Part shown: one piece after another, positions 55,001 through 63,152 of the stretch
Position numbering within the stretch: position 1 is the first letter of the stretch
How the letters are laid out: each line of letters starts with the position of its first letter
Source: an uncultured Clostridia bacterium
GTDB lineage: Bacteria > Bacillota > Clostridia > Oscillospirales > Acutalibacteraceae
Assembly: GCA_937898625.1 (NCBI GenBank)
Contig: CALEJF010000041.1
Span: 27,627-91,626, forward strand
Direction: 5' to 3'
Length of the DNA: 64,000 nt
Made by a program: the position numbers and the translations under genes
Notes under the pieces: generated by a model
The model's database searches: none
The model's input: only the letters and a program-made list of their open reading frames with translations
Told to the model about the DNA's origin: nothing

Positions 55001-58000
55001 AGCGATTATCGGCTTCCAATACACCAAAGGCACAGCCTATGTTGACTGTGCACAGCTTGAATACGGTTCGTCGGCGAATAGATATAACCTTGTTGAAAAC
55101 GGCTCGTTTACACGAGGCTCTGACGGATGGTATGGCCTTAGTATGGAAACAGGCGACAGCTACAATACCACCCAAGGCTCGATTTTTGACACAAACAACG
55201 AATGTCCCGAATACATCACTCACGGTGTATTTTTACACGGTAACTCCGCTAAAAATAAGGGAGTTTACCAGAATATTCAACTCAATATGCCAGCAAATCA
55301 GGTCGCTTTGCAGTTTAGCGGTTTTGCCTGTGGTGAATCCGTACCAAAATCAGGCGGAAGATATTTTTCACTTGACCTGATGTTCAACTATTCTGACGGT
55401 ACAAGCGAATTTGTTGTGGTAGATTTTAACTACGACAGTACAACCTGGCAATATGTTTCACAGCTTGTATTACCGTCACAGGCAAATCAAAGCAAGACAG
55501 TCAACTATGTAAGGGTGTACTTCCTTTATTACAAGAATCAGAACTGGGCATGCTTTACAGGTATGAACCTGAATATCGATAAAACAGGTGTTGTATATTC
55601 TTATGACGAAAAAGGTAACCTTGTAAGTGCAAAGGATATGGCAGACCGTGACACGGTTGCCGGCATTGACGATGTCAACCGTATGACAGGATATACTGAC
55701 GAGGAAAATTCAAATTACACTTATGAGTATAATGTTGATGACGAAGATGCAGGAACAACAAAATACCAATTGAAGTCCTTGGTATATACGGATTATGACC
55801 TAAAATATGAATTCACTTATGACATGCATGGTAATGTTAAAAAAACTACAAATTCTCGAATGCAGACTGACAGCAAGTACTCTGATAGTGGTGACAGACT
55901 CGAATACACAATTGATTCTTTGAGAAACAAGACAACCTATGGCTATAAAACAAATGATTTAAGAGTAGCTTCTGTTACCCAAAATGATAAAACCGTAAAT
56001 TATGAGTATTATAATGGTACAAGTCTTGTAAAAAGAATATGGTCGCAATTTACAGACATTGACAGTACAACACAAAATGCGGAAAATGGCTATGTGTATG
56101 AAAAGGACCGTATCACAGCTATTACACATAATGGCTCTACATACAAATTTGCCTATGACGATTTCGGTAACAGACGCACGGTACATGTGGGCACTAAACT
56201 GCTTATGACAAATCAATATGGTGCTAACAATGGTCTGCTTACAAAAAGTACATACGGTAACGGTCATTATGTTGAAAATGAGTATGATTATTTTGACCGT
56301 ATCACAGGTGTTAAGTATAACGGAACAAAACTTTTCAGCTATGTCTATAATTCTGACGGATTAGTCAGCCGACATATTGACAATGTCAATAATAAGACAT
56401 ATAATTATAATTATGATATGCTGGGTCGCGTTCAGCGAATGGATGTTTCTGACGGCAACAGTATTTTATATAAATACAATAACCTTAATCAGGTAACAGG
56501 AACAACATACAAGTTCAATGGAGCCACAAAATCATCTTCCTACACCTATCGCAAGGGCGGTATTCCCGAAAGTACAACTTATCCAAATGGTGCAGATAAA
56601 ATCCATAGAATTAATGCCCTGACACAGATTAGTGCTGAACATCTTATCACTCCGGAAGCAGGTTCATGGAGAACAAGTTATACATACTATACTCCGGAAA
56701 ATACAGGCACCGAAACCTACACAACCAATCTCATAGGCAGTTACACTTTCAACAAAATCGGAAGAACAATCAGCTACACCTACGACGGTTCGGGAAATAT
56801 TAAAACAAAAGCTGATACAGAATACTCATCAACGGACAAAATTGAGTATTTCTATGACGAACTTAATCAGCTTATCCGTGAGAATGACCCTGTTGCAAAC
56901 AAAACCACCACTTATGTTTATGATAATGGTGGCAATATTCTTGAAAAAAGAGAATATGCTTATACAACGGGTGCTCTCGGTACACCAACAAAAACAACAG
57001 AATTCCGTTATGTCAGCACACAATGGAAAGACCTTCTTACAAGCTATACAGGTCACGAAATTCTTTATGATGCAGTAGGAAACCCGCTTAAATTCGGCGA
57101 CATTACCATGACTTGGGAGCGTGGCAGAAAGTTAAGCACAATGACCCTTGGTGACGACACGACTGTAAGCTACAAGTACAATGCAGATGGCATCAGAACA
57201 CAGAAAACAGTTGGTGGAGTGACAACAGATTACTTCCTTGAGGGAAGCACAATTGTTGCTCAAAAAACAGGAAACGACGTAATCTGGTACTACTTTGACA
57301 GCGACGGAACCCGTGATGCTATTGAGTACAATGGTACAGTTTACTACTACATGTACAACCCACAGGGTGATGTTATCGGTTTATTTGACGGAAATACTAA
57401 TGTAGTTGTTGAATACACCTATGATAGCTGGGGGAAGGTTGAAACAACAGGTACACTTAAAGACACTCTCGGCAAAGCTAATCCGTTCAGATATCGTGGT
57501 TATTATTACGATGAAGAAAGTGGTTTCTACTATCTTAATTCAAGATATTACTATCCTGAAATTGGTAGGTTTATTAATGCGGATGGGTATGTTCAAACAG
57601 GGCAAGGTATTCTTGATAAGAATATGTTTGCGTATTGCATGAATAATCCGGTCAACCGAGTTGATATAGACGGTCATATGTCTTACAATGCTGTGCAACA
57701 ATGGGCTGCCTCAATGTGGTGGTTGTGTGCTATAGATACAGCTCTTCCAATTGGTGATATAGTATATTGGGGTGGAATTTTTATTCTTACCACAGGTTGT
57801 GCATTTACTGCTGGAGAAATCATATCTCAAACAACAATAACTGTTCCTAAGGAAGAAGAAAAAGTAATAACAAAAACAAAAATTAAAGATAGTGACCCAA
57901 GACGGCATCATATGGTTCCACAAGGTGCAACTAAATCAGCTAAAGCAAGACAAGTGTTATTGGATGTGGGAATTAATCCTAAAACATCACCATTAAATAT

Positions 58001-58181
58001 TGTTACAATACCTCAAGGTCTTCACAAATCTATTCATACCAATAATTATTATGATTATATTGATTCTAAAATTTTGCCATGTAGGGGCGACAGGGTAGCG
58101 GTAGAACAGGCATTAGCTGAAATACGAGCGGATATATTATTTGCTGAAGCAACGGGGGTAAGAAAATGGGAAATCACTTAA
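52035..58181 (+). CDS. RHS/YD-repeat polymorphic toxin with AHH-type nuclease tip
   Basis: 2048 residues. A signal peptide (VLSVFLAIILVVQMVPAQ) is followed by a DNRLRE-like region (about 300-490), YD repeats with embedded jelly-roll-like segments (NHSFENGKNYW), and the RHS core end PFRYRGYYYDEESGFYYLNS plus DIDGH (about 1816-1880). The tip has a hydrophobic stretch and a nuclease-like domain with RRHHMVPQ (near 1956) and LHKSIHTNNYYDY, the AHH/HNH pattern. The repeats would encapsulate a contact-delivered toxin. The next gene, overlapping by 16 bases, is the likely immunity gene. Confidence 0.9.
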   Translation: MKKKISLLCKVLSVFLAIILVVQMVPAQIIAEAYEGVVSEITDNSSDIPSGETTTTEPEPEVVAEEISKREQNVKHFRMDDGTYKAVQYEGSVHFMLNDEWTDYDNTLTEVDADEEENENKSVKNKDLKNTLADYSVRLSKKTNGKKFVRIEKDGYKLSWYYTNANKSTAKRTETVDDDDDFTLEKISSKVVYENVYENTDFEYIVSPDGLKENIILQNAGTQTVFEAEYKIDKLSPIQVDSKTINLVSANGEVIYTISAPYMTDSNNQNSSGVTITFSKVKNNKFTVTTTLDEDWLNDENRAYPVTVDPMVMTKPDPATIDNKYLTTNSSNLSAYGSMYVGKEANMGQTRSAVKFTSIPTLDKGDLVCGAAINLGQLSYEHVSNTQLQINAYEITSAWSGFNNSAPGICTSTDPVYDDKVLDYVTTSASNNYSQISWNITSIVKKWYNNPNSNYGIFFAASDTRWAYVQLSSDTNSVTNGEPVLVVSYINNRGLEDYWSYTEQNLGTGVGYVNNATGNLVVNIPICDTSTASLPASISYYYNGYQAGRHFAVTQGGGEYNPSSSISGAGWKLNVDEQLSYLKPELGNNDDLHKQGFKYTYTDSDGTVLYMKETSSGSNTYEDELGKGYKLTLADNEWTLTDKQNNKKIFTSGGRLKTVQTNQSYDTITYNYDDDMFLEEIVDGSGHKITIERNENNAILYITSSLGKVSFKYNGSWLTKITYPDGGTIHFDYDSDYRLTSVTSRDGTKINYTYPTTGDVAHKNRVAGVTEYSAPNSNNARTVGNSLTFDYNHGNYTKVTDNKGRSVVYNFDNCGRTISAVDDLGATSTKYTANVAADNSSTGKYVEQNNKITSVSSSTLPVDNLLKNHSFENGKNYWSSQTSCSSSDSTNAFIGSKSIKFTSNVTTNNAIIYQAYTPTKTGEYTFSFYYKTDDVLTGDGGICAIIELKKSNGSASTFVASTYSREDTLDEWVRTSVTANVTSDISEIVAIIGFQYTKGTAYVDCAQLEYGSSANRYNLVENGSFTRGSDGWYGLSMETGDSYNTTQGSIFDTNNECPEYITHGVFLHGNSAKNKGVYQNIQLNMPANQVALQFSGFACGESVPKSGGRYFSLDLMFNYSDGTSEFVVVDFNYDSTTWQYVSQLVLPSQANQSKTVNYVRVYFLYYKNQNWACFTGMNLNIDKTGVVYSYDEKGNLVSAKDMADRDTVAGIDDVNRMTGYTDEENSNYTYEYNVDDEDAGTTKYQLKSLVYTDYDLKYEFTYDMHGNVKKTTNSRMQTDSKYSDSGDRLEYTIDSLRNKTTYGYKTNDLRVASVTQNDKTVNYEYYNGTSLVKRIWSQFTDIDSTTQNAENGYVYEKDRITAITHNGSTYKFAYDDFGNRRTVHVGTKLLMTNQYGANNGLLTKSTYGNGHYVENEYDYFDRITGVKYNGTKLFSYVYNSDGLVSRHIDNVNNKTYNYNYDMLGRVQRMDVSDGNSILYKYNNLNQVTGTTYKFNGATKSSSYTYRKGGIPESTTYPNGADKIHRINALTQISAEHLITPEAGSWRTSYTYYTPENTGTETYTTNLIGSYTFNKIGRTISYTYDGSGNIKTKADTEYSSTDKIEYFYDELNQLIRENDPVANKTTTYVYDNGGNILEKREYAYTTGALGTPTKTTEFRYVSTQWKDLLTSYTGHEILYDAVGNPLKFGDITMTWERGRKLSTMTLGDDTTVSYKYNADGIRTQKTVGGVTTDYFLEGSTIVAQKTGNDVIWYYFDSDGTRDAIEYNGTVYYYMYNPQGDVIGLFDGNTNVVVEYTYDSWGKVETTGTLKDTLGKANPFRYRGYYYDEESGFYYLNSRYYYPEIGRFINADGYVQTGQGILDKNMFAYCMNNPVNRVDIDGHMSYNAVQQWAASMWWLCAIDTALPIGDIVYWGGIFILTTGCAFTAGEIISQTTITVPKEEEKVITKTKIKDSDPRRHHMVPQGATKSAKARQVLLDVGINPKTSPLNIVTIPQGLHKSIHTNNYYDYIDSKILPCRGDRVAVEQALAEIRADILFAEATGVRKWEIT

Positions 58182-59140
58182 CTCGTTTAACAAAATGGTG
58201 TTGTAATGATATACAATACAACAAACAGAATATTGTTGTTGCCGGTAATGGTATTGCATTGTTTGATAGATATTCTCAAAAACAAATTTTCTCGTTTTCT
58301 TCACCTAAAAACATTTCATGCATAGGCATTGATGACAAATATATATATACGCGTAATACGGAGGGTGTATATTATATTTTTGATTGTATTAAAGGATTTA
58401 GAGTTTGTAGGTGTAAAATAAAGGGAATTGCCAACATAAGTTTTGATAATACTTTCTTGATTTCTCATGAGGAACATTGTATTATAGATGTTTTAATGTT
58501 TAATGATAATTTCTACTACTTTACTAAATTTTATCCAGAAACTTGTGAATATAAAACGATAAAATTAGTTTCATATCCAAATTTAGTTTTAACAGACATA
58601 TACTATGTCGATGAGCAAAAGGAAGCGTATGTCTTATTTAATGAAACTTGTTGTTTAAATAAAGATAGCACAACCAGCAAGCTATTTGTTATTAATACTG
58701 AAACGATGCAAATAAGTTTGAGTACAGATATTAATTGCAAACATGGTTTGTGGCCACTTGCAATCATTAGCAATGAATTAATTATGTTTAATGATATTAC
58801 CATTTTCAATTATAAGTCATTAAAGATAAAACCAATTAAGGATTTAACTCAACAATTGTTTGTTGGAGAAGGTTATTTAAGAACTATATCGATTCAAAAA
58901 AACAATAAAATTGCTTTTATTTGTTCAAATTCGATATATGTTTATGACTTGAGTGATGAACAAGTAACACATTCTTTTAAGGGCAAGCATTATTTAGCAT
59001 TTAAACTTGTTGACAATGTTGCTTGGATTGGAACATGGAATGGAACATTAGTGCACAATGCTGAAATTGAAAGTGCAAAGACTGCTTGCACAGGAAACGG
59101 GGAGTGCACAGGGGACGGTTCTGTGTGTTCGGTTGATTAA
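58166..59140 (+). CDS. Candidate immunity protein, beta-propeller-like, tail altered by a REP repeat
   Basis: 324 residues with repeating IYVYDLSDEQ, LFVINTETMQ and YIFDCIKGF beta-strand units suggestive of a propeller. It overlaps the RHS gene by 16 bases and has GGGGGTAAG before its ATG, the standard toxin-immunity arrangement. The last 17 residues (CTGNGECTGDGSVCSVD) are translated from a REP-like repeat, so the original C-terminus has been replaced. The immunity role is inferred from position alone. Confidence 0.65.
   Translation: MGNHLTRLTKWCCNDIQYNKQNIVVAGNGIALFDRYSQKQIFSFSSPKNISCIGIDDKYIYTRNTEGVYYIFDCIKGFRVCRCKIKGIANISFDNTFLISHEEHCIIDVLMFNDNFYYFTKFYPETCEYKTIKLVSYPNLVLTDIYYVDEQKEAYVLFNETCCLNKDSTTSKLFVINTETMQISLSTDINCKHGLWPLAIISNELIMFNDITIFNYKSLKIKPIKDLTQQLFVGEGYLRTISIQKNNKIAFICSNSIYVYDLSDEQVTHSFKGKHYLAFKLVDNVAWIGTWNGTLVHNAEIESAKTACTGNGECTGDGSVCSVD
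59104..59139 (+). repeat. REP-like repeat R1
   Basis: GTGCACAGGGGACGGTTCTG and following bases to 59139. An identical 36-bp copy is at 60370-60405. It encodes the end of the immunity candidate. Confidence 0.8.
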
Positions 59141-59187
59141 GGTTTAATGTAGGGGCAGGTCTCCGTGCCTGCCCTTATCAGAATCAT

Positions 59188-59209
59188 ACACAACCAATCT
59201 CATAGGCAG
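59188..59209 (+). repeat. RHS gene fragment, 22 bp
   Basis: ACACAACCAATCTCATAGGC plus AG is identical to 56719-56740 inside the RHS gene, and directly abuts REP copy R2. Confidence 0.75.
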
Positions 59210-59210
59210 G

Positions 59211-59293
59211 GAACACAAGGGGACGGTTCTTCTGTGTTAGATTAATTACAACTTAATACCAAAGGGCGAAGAGATTTTCTCCTCGCCCTGTTT
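59211..59293 (+). repeat. REP-like repeat R2, long form with terminator-like hairpin
   Basis: ACACAAGGGGACGGTTCTTC, then AACTTAATACC, then the hairpin GGGCGAAGAG/CTCCTCGCCC and TTTTT. The long form recurs at 60406-60488 and 62666-62746, and partly at 60525-60591. From 59294 to 59558 I see no gene. Confidence 0.8.
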
Positions 59294-59558
59294 TTTTGTG
59301 TTTATGCGTAAGAATAAACACAAGACCTACTTGACAACAAACCAAGTGAATTACAAAAGCCCGACAGCAAAAGCTATCGAGCTCATTTTCTAAAATATGT
59401 AAATTTGTTTTTTGACAAACTGCACCTAAAAACCGGAGTCTAAAGCTAATCATAGCACTATCCGCCAGGATGTTTTATATTACCGTTTATATAGAGCGAT
59501 ACTTTATAATTATCACTCTCATAGAACCTTTTTCCAACGAGAGGAAGGATAATATTTA

Positions 59559-60317
59559 TTATACACCAACATCAGGAATTTGTGGCATAAGAGTATCTAA
59601 AGAAGTGGAATTCTCCTCAACTACCTCATTTGGTGGAGTTGTGTCAGTAGTACCAGCTATCACAGTGTTTTGCTGTTCGTTTAAAATCGTTTGATTTTCA
59701 TAAAGACGTCCGCCAAACCAACTATATACCATCAAAGATAGCAAAATAATTGTTACAACAATAAAAGGCAAAATCACCTTAGATTTACGGTTGTTAGACT
59801 GCCTAATTATTTCAAGATAATATATTAACCCCATGAGAGCTGTTAATACTATTACCCCTATCAAGCAGAAGAAAAACAACATTTCATATATGTTGGAATT
59901 GCAGAATGTCTTTATTGCTTCAGCATAAAAACTAACAGAAGCATTAAAAACTAAAACTATTGAAGAGAATACCCCAAGAATAGCAATGTTACTTTCATAA
60001 ACTTTTTTCTCACTACTTTGAAGTTTTTTTGAAAATACACTTAATTTTTTTCGTGTTATGTTAGTTCTTTCAAATAATTGAACGACAGTATTTTTAGCTT
60101 TATCTATATCATTCTTAAGAGAGTTCATATTATCTGTGCCATTCATAAGCCCAGATTCAGTGTACTTGTACAATATTTGGTCTCTGCCAAGACGATTGGA
60201 AAACATCATCAGTATGTTCTTGAGGTCTTTTGGAAAGACAAACGTTTTTTCTTCATTACTAAAATACAATTCCACACACGAGATATATTGGGTCACCATT
60301 GAAGAAGAAGAGTGCAC
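59559..60317 (-). CDS. Two-to-four-helix membrane protein with coiled coil, 5' end cut by a REP repeat
   Basis: Up to 252 residues. A coiled-coil segment (ITRKKLSVFSKKLQSSEKKV) is followed by hydrophobic helices (IAILGVFSSIVLVFNASVSF; EMLFFFCLIGVIVLTALMGL; VILPFIVVTIILLSLMVYSW) and a Thr/Glu-rich tail. The frame starts at GTG inside REP copy R3, and the next ATG (60299) lacks a ribosome binding site, so the true 5' end is probably missing. The helix-plus-coil pattern occurs in clostridial proteins of unknown function. Confidence 0.5.
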   Translation of the reverse strand: MHSSSSMVTQYISCVELYFSNEEKTFVFPKDLKNILMMFSNRLGRDQILYKYTESGLMNGTDNMNSLKNDIDKAKNTVVQLFERTNITRKKLSVFSKKLQSSEKKVYESNIAILGVFSSIVLVFNASVSFYAEAIKTFCNSNIYEMLFFFCLIGVIVLTALMGLIYYLEIIRQSNNRKSKVILPFIVVTIILLSLMVYSWFGGRLYENQTILNEQQNTVIAGTTDTTPPNEVVEENSTSLDTLMPQIPDVGV

Positions 60318-60591
60318 AGGGGACGGTTCCTTGTGTTGACGAAAATAGTATGGTGTGATATAATTCTGAGTGCACAGGGGACGGTTCTGTGTGTTCGGTT
60401 GATTAGTGCGCGGGGGACGGTTCCTTGTGTTGGCTTAATCACAACTTAATACCTAAGGGCGAGGAGTTTTTCTCCTCGCCCTGTTTTTATTTCTTTCACA
60501 AGTATATTTTTAACCTCTTTTTCAATACAGGGGACGGTTCTGTGTATTGATGATAGCAACTTAATACCCAAGGGCGAGGCTCCCCCCCCTG
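60311..60591 (+). repeat. Cluster of four REP-like repeats R3-R6, one carrying a promoter
   Basis: R3 (60311-60367) has TTGACG-N17-TATAAT (60336-60364), nearly identical to the transposase promoter copy at 61839. R4 (60370-60405) equals R1. R5 (60406-60488) is the long form with GGGCGAGGAG/CTCCTCGCCC. R6 (60525-60591) is a long form whose hairpin is interrupted by a run of C. No gene is visible from 60318 to 60876. Confidence 0.85.
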
Positions 60592-60683
60592 CAAGCACTT
60601 TACAAATCAAAACTTAATATTACAAAAAATCCGACAAGACTAAAAAGCCCTGCCGGATTGAAGTAAAAAAAATGAAATTTTCT

Positions 60684-60712
60684 TGTCACAAATAATTACA
60701 TTTATGCGATAT
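60684..60712 (+). promoter_or_regulatory. ECF-type promoter motif, copy 3 (gene at 60877)
   Basis: TGTCAC (60684-60689), 17 bases and CGATAT (60707-60712), giving a leader of about 160 bases. It matches copies 1 and 2 in elements and spacing. Confidence 0.6.
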
Positions 60713-60744
60713 ATATTTATAGAAGAGTAAAATCAAAACTATTC

Positions 60745-60812
60745 TCATATAAGTTTGATGATTCATCAAGGACGATGCCATGTGCTCTCCGAAAGTTAGT
60801 AAGCAATAAAAG
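60745..60812 (+). promoter_or_regulatory. Leader block shared with the pre-RHS region
   Basis: ATATAAGTTTGATGA, then CAAGGACGAT, then GCTCTCCGAAAGTTAGTAA, matches in order the block around 51731-51795 (ATATAATCTCGATGA, CAAGGACGAT, GCTCTGAAATTAAT). Its meaning is unknown. Confidence 0.45.
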
Positions 60813-60876
60813 CTTGACATACATATAAAAATTCTTTTTAACAAGTGTTAAAAACATAAACGGAGGATAAATAATT

Positions 60877-61833
60877 ATGGGAAAAAGAACAGCCTACATA
60901 GGTCTTTCATATCCTTTATTGTACGATTATAAACATCAAGCCAACAGAACATTGAACGATTTATCTGATTCTCCTAACCCAATCATTGAAAGTCCGTTAG
61001 GCCTACTAATTTTTTATGATGAATTGTTGTTTTTGTGCAAAAGTGTTTGTCCTAACAATATGCGCAATTTACCATATGTCAAATTTGTTGATGAGTTATA
61101 TCCGGACTTTTATTTTCAGGGGATTTTAGAACAAACAAATGAAATGAACGGTATAATTAATATTAATACAGCATTATCCTATAATGACATTGTGAAATTA
61201 TTAAATGTACAAGGATGGGGTGTTGACACACATACACATGGTTTAAAAATTGGCGATGTAACAGTATCTGCAAATGCAAATGAAAATAAATTTCTTTTTG
61301 ATTTATATGTATTTCAAGCTTTACAAGAGTTATATAATGATGATATAGAGTTAATTGCAAATAGTAGGTTTAATTTAGGTGCATTTAACGGTGGAGTTAA
61401 AAGTGAATTTATAGATAGAATTATTATTCCTAACATTCCTAATTATATTAGTATTAACGGACCATATCATGAGTGCATGGAAGAACTAAGAGCGAATAAA
61501 TACCTAGAGGATTTTCGACGTTGGGTTATACAAAAACATAGCAATATCCAAAGAACAGAAATTAACGAAATGTGCGTTGCTGTTGAACGTAATATTGAAG
61601 ATGTAAAAGAAAATACATTTAGGAAATATTTAAAAGATAATAGTGGTTATTCGTCTTTTAAATCAATTGGAAGTACTATAATAAAAACGGTTGCTGGTGC
61701 GGTATGTGCCCCTGTATCATTTGCAGATGCATTTGCAGGAAGTATAAAACAAGGGAAAAAATATATTGATGCTAAAAGTGTAAGATGGCAAGGCTTTGTT
61801 ATGGATTCTAGAAATATTGTTAAAAAAATATAA
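60877..61833 (+). CDS. Unrecognised protein under the ECF-type promoter motif
   Basis: 318 residues with GGAGG before the ATG. It has no signal peptide. Recognisable stretches are LGLLIFYDELLFLCKSVCPN, GVDTHTHGLKIGDVTVSANA and a small hydrophobic C-terminal part (IIKTVAGAVCAPVSFADAFA). The HTH around THTHG is not a clear metal site. I do not recognise the family. It ends five bases before REP copy R7. Sharing a promoter motif with the RHS toxin suggests a link to contact-dependent competition or envelope stress. Confidence 0.6.
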   Translation: MGKRTAYIGLSYPLLYDYKHQANRTLNDLSDSPNPIIESPLGLLIFYDELLFLCKSVCPNNMRNLPYVKFVDELYPDFYFQGILEQTNEMNGIININTALSYNDIVKLLNVQGWGVDTHTHGLKIGDVTVSANANENKFLFDLYVFQALQELYNDDIELIANSRFNLGAFNGGVKSEFIDRIIIPNIPNYISINGPYHECMEELRANKYLEDFRRWVIQKHSNIQRTEINEMCVAVERNIEDVKENTFRKYLKDNSGYSSFKSIGSTIIKTVAGAVCAPVSFADAFAGSIKQGKKYIDAKSVRWQGFVMDSRNIVKKI

Positions 61834-61838
61834 TCTAA

Positions 61839-61895
61839 AGTGCACAGGGGAAGGTTCCTTGTGTTGACGGAAATAGTATGGTGTGATATAATTCT
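61839..61895 (+). promoter_or_regulatory. REP-like repeat R7 carrying the transposase promoter
   Basis: This 57-bp copy differs from R3 by two bases. It contains TTGACG (61864-61869), 17 bases and TATAAT (61887-61892), which should transcribe the transposase starting at 61910. Confidence 0.85.
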
Positions 61896-61909
61896 CTTGG
61901 TGATGAAAT

Positions 61910-62662
61910 ATGCCAAGACAAGCACGCAGACAAAGTGAAAGCGGAATATATCACGTAATGCTAAGAGGAATAAACCAACAACAGATATTCGAAGATACCG
62001 AAGACTGTAATAAGTTTATTCAAATACTACACGAATGTAAGGCAGTAAGTGAATTTAAGTTGTTCGCTTACTGCCTTATGAATAATCATATACATTTGTT
62101 GATTAAGCCTGAAAAAGAACCGATTGAACAGGTTTTTAAACGAATTGGTGCGCGTTATGTGTATTGGTTTAATGTGAAATATCAAAGAGTTGGTCATTTG
62201 TTTCAAGACCGTTTCAAGAGTGAGCCGGTGGAAGATGATTCATATTTTTTGACAGTATTAAGATATATTCATCAGAATCCAACTAAAGCGGGAATTTGCA
62301 AAAATATTGAAGACTACAAATACAGCAGTTATCAAGAGTACATTACAAAACCTTGGTTAATCGATACGGATTTTGTGTTTGATATGATTACAAAGGAAGA
62401 ATTTATCAGGTATAACAATGAGGCGAATTTTGATAAGTGTCTTGAGGTTGAAGATACTCCAAAAATCCGTGTAACAGACGAACAGGCAAAACGAATTATA
62501 AAGAATGTGTCAAAATGTGATAATTCAACAGAATTTCAAAGTCTTGATTCAAAACTTCGTGATGAATACATTGCAATTCTGAAACAAAATGGTCTTTCAA
62601 TTCGACAAATCAGTAGACTGACGGGAATAAGCTTTGGTGTTGTCAGAAAAAGGTTTGATTAA
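61910..62662 (+). CDS. REP-associated tyrosine transposase (RAYT)
   Basis: 250 residues. The Y1 transposase domain starts MPRQARRQSESGIYHVMLRG, with the HUH motif NNHIHLLIKP (around residue 60) and a tyrosine in LRYIHQNPTKAG (around 121). The C-terminal part has a helix-turn-helix, GLSIRQISRLTGISFGVVRK. RAYTs mobilise or domesticate REP repeats, and at least eight such repeats surround this gene. GGTGATG precedes the ATG. Confidence 0.9.
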   Translation: MPRQARRQSESGIYHVMLRGINQQQIFEDTEDCNKFIQILHECKAVSEFKLFAYCLMNNHIHLLIKPEKEPIEQVFKRIGARYVYWFNVKYQRVGHLFQDRFKSEPVEDDSYFLTVLRYIHQNPTKAGICKNIEDYKYSSYQEYITKPWLIDTDFVFDMITKEEFIRYNNEANFDKCLEVEDTPKIRVTDEQAKRIIKNVSKCDNSTEFQSLDSKLRDEYIAILKQNGLSIRQISRLTGISFGVVRKRFD

Positions 62663-62665
62663 ACG

Positions 62666-62746
62666 GTGTACAGGAGATAGTTCTGTGTCCTGACAATTAC
62701 AATTTAATATCCAAGGGCGAGGAGTTTTTCTCCTCGCCCTGTTTTT
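62666..62746 (+). repeat. REP-like repeat R8, long form
   Basis: GTACAGGAGATAGTTCTGTG, then ATTTAATATCC, then the hairpin GGGCGAGGAG/CTCCTCGCCC and TTTTT. It can terminate the transposase transcript. Confidence 0.8.
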
Positions 62747-62792
62747 GTATAATTTTGACGGATTAGTCAGCCACATATTGACTATGACAACA
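62747..62792 (+). repeat. RHS gene fragment, about 45 bp
   Basis: TATAATTTTGACGGATTAGT, then CAGCC-ACATATTGAC, matches 56345-56390 in the RHS gene with a few substitutions and one base missing. It directly follows REP copy R8. Confidence 0.7.
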
Positions 62793-62853
62793 ATCACATT
62801 GTCCCATGAAAAAACGGTCAAAGCGATGTGCTTCAACCGTCTGGATTTTATAA

Positions 62854-63147
62854 TTAGTCGTTCATATATCTTTTAAGTTCGTTATAAAAGTTTTCGCGTG
62901 TTCCGGCCATAATTATAACAATTATCTTGTTTTCCACATACTCCACTCGGTAAGCGAGTTCGTAGTTGGTTTTGTTATAATAAATGTCGTAACCATAGAT
63001 ACCGGCGAGGTCTCCGTTCTTTGCTTCACCAATAGTATGGTCTTCCTTGATTTTGTCAATTGCTTCTTGATAAAGCAATTTTAGTTTCTTATCCTTACAC
63101 TTTTTAAGAAACTTGGCTGCAGGAGGCAAGAATCTAACTTCTGTCAT
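62854..63147 (-). CDS. RelE/ParE-type toxin
   Basis: 97 residues with the RelE/ParE fold pattern: VRFLPPAAKFLKKCKDKKLK, GDLAGIYGYDIYYNKTNYEL, AYRVEYVENKIIVIIMAGTR. It probably acts as an mRNA interferase or gyrase toxin held by the adjacent AbrB-type protein, five bases upstream. Confidence 0.85.
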   Translation of the reverse strand: MTEVRFLPPAAKFLKKCKDKKLKLLYQEAIDKIKEDHTIGEAKNGDLAGIYGYDIYYNKTNYELAYRVEYVENKIIVIIMAGTRENFYNELKRYMND

Positions 63148-63152
63148 GTTTT

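Noticed and set aside
59104..62746. CRISPR array
   Set aside because: The repeats are irregularly spaced, contain promoters and hairpins, and surround a RAYT gene; there are no regular spacers or cas genes.
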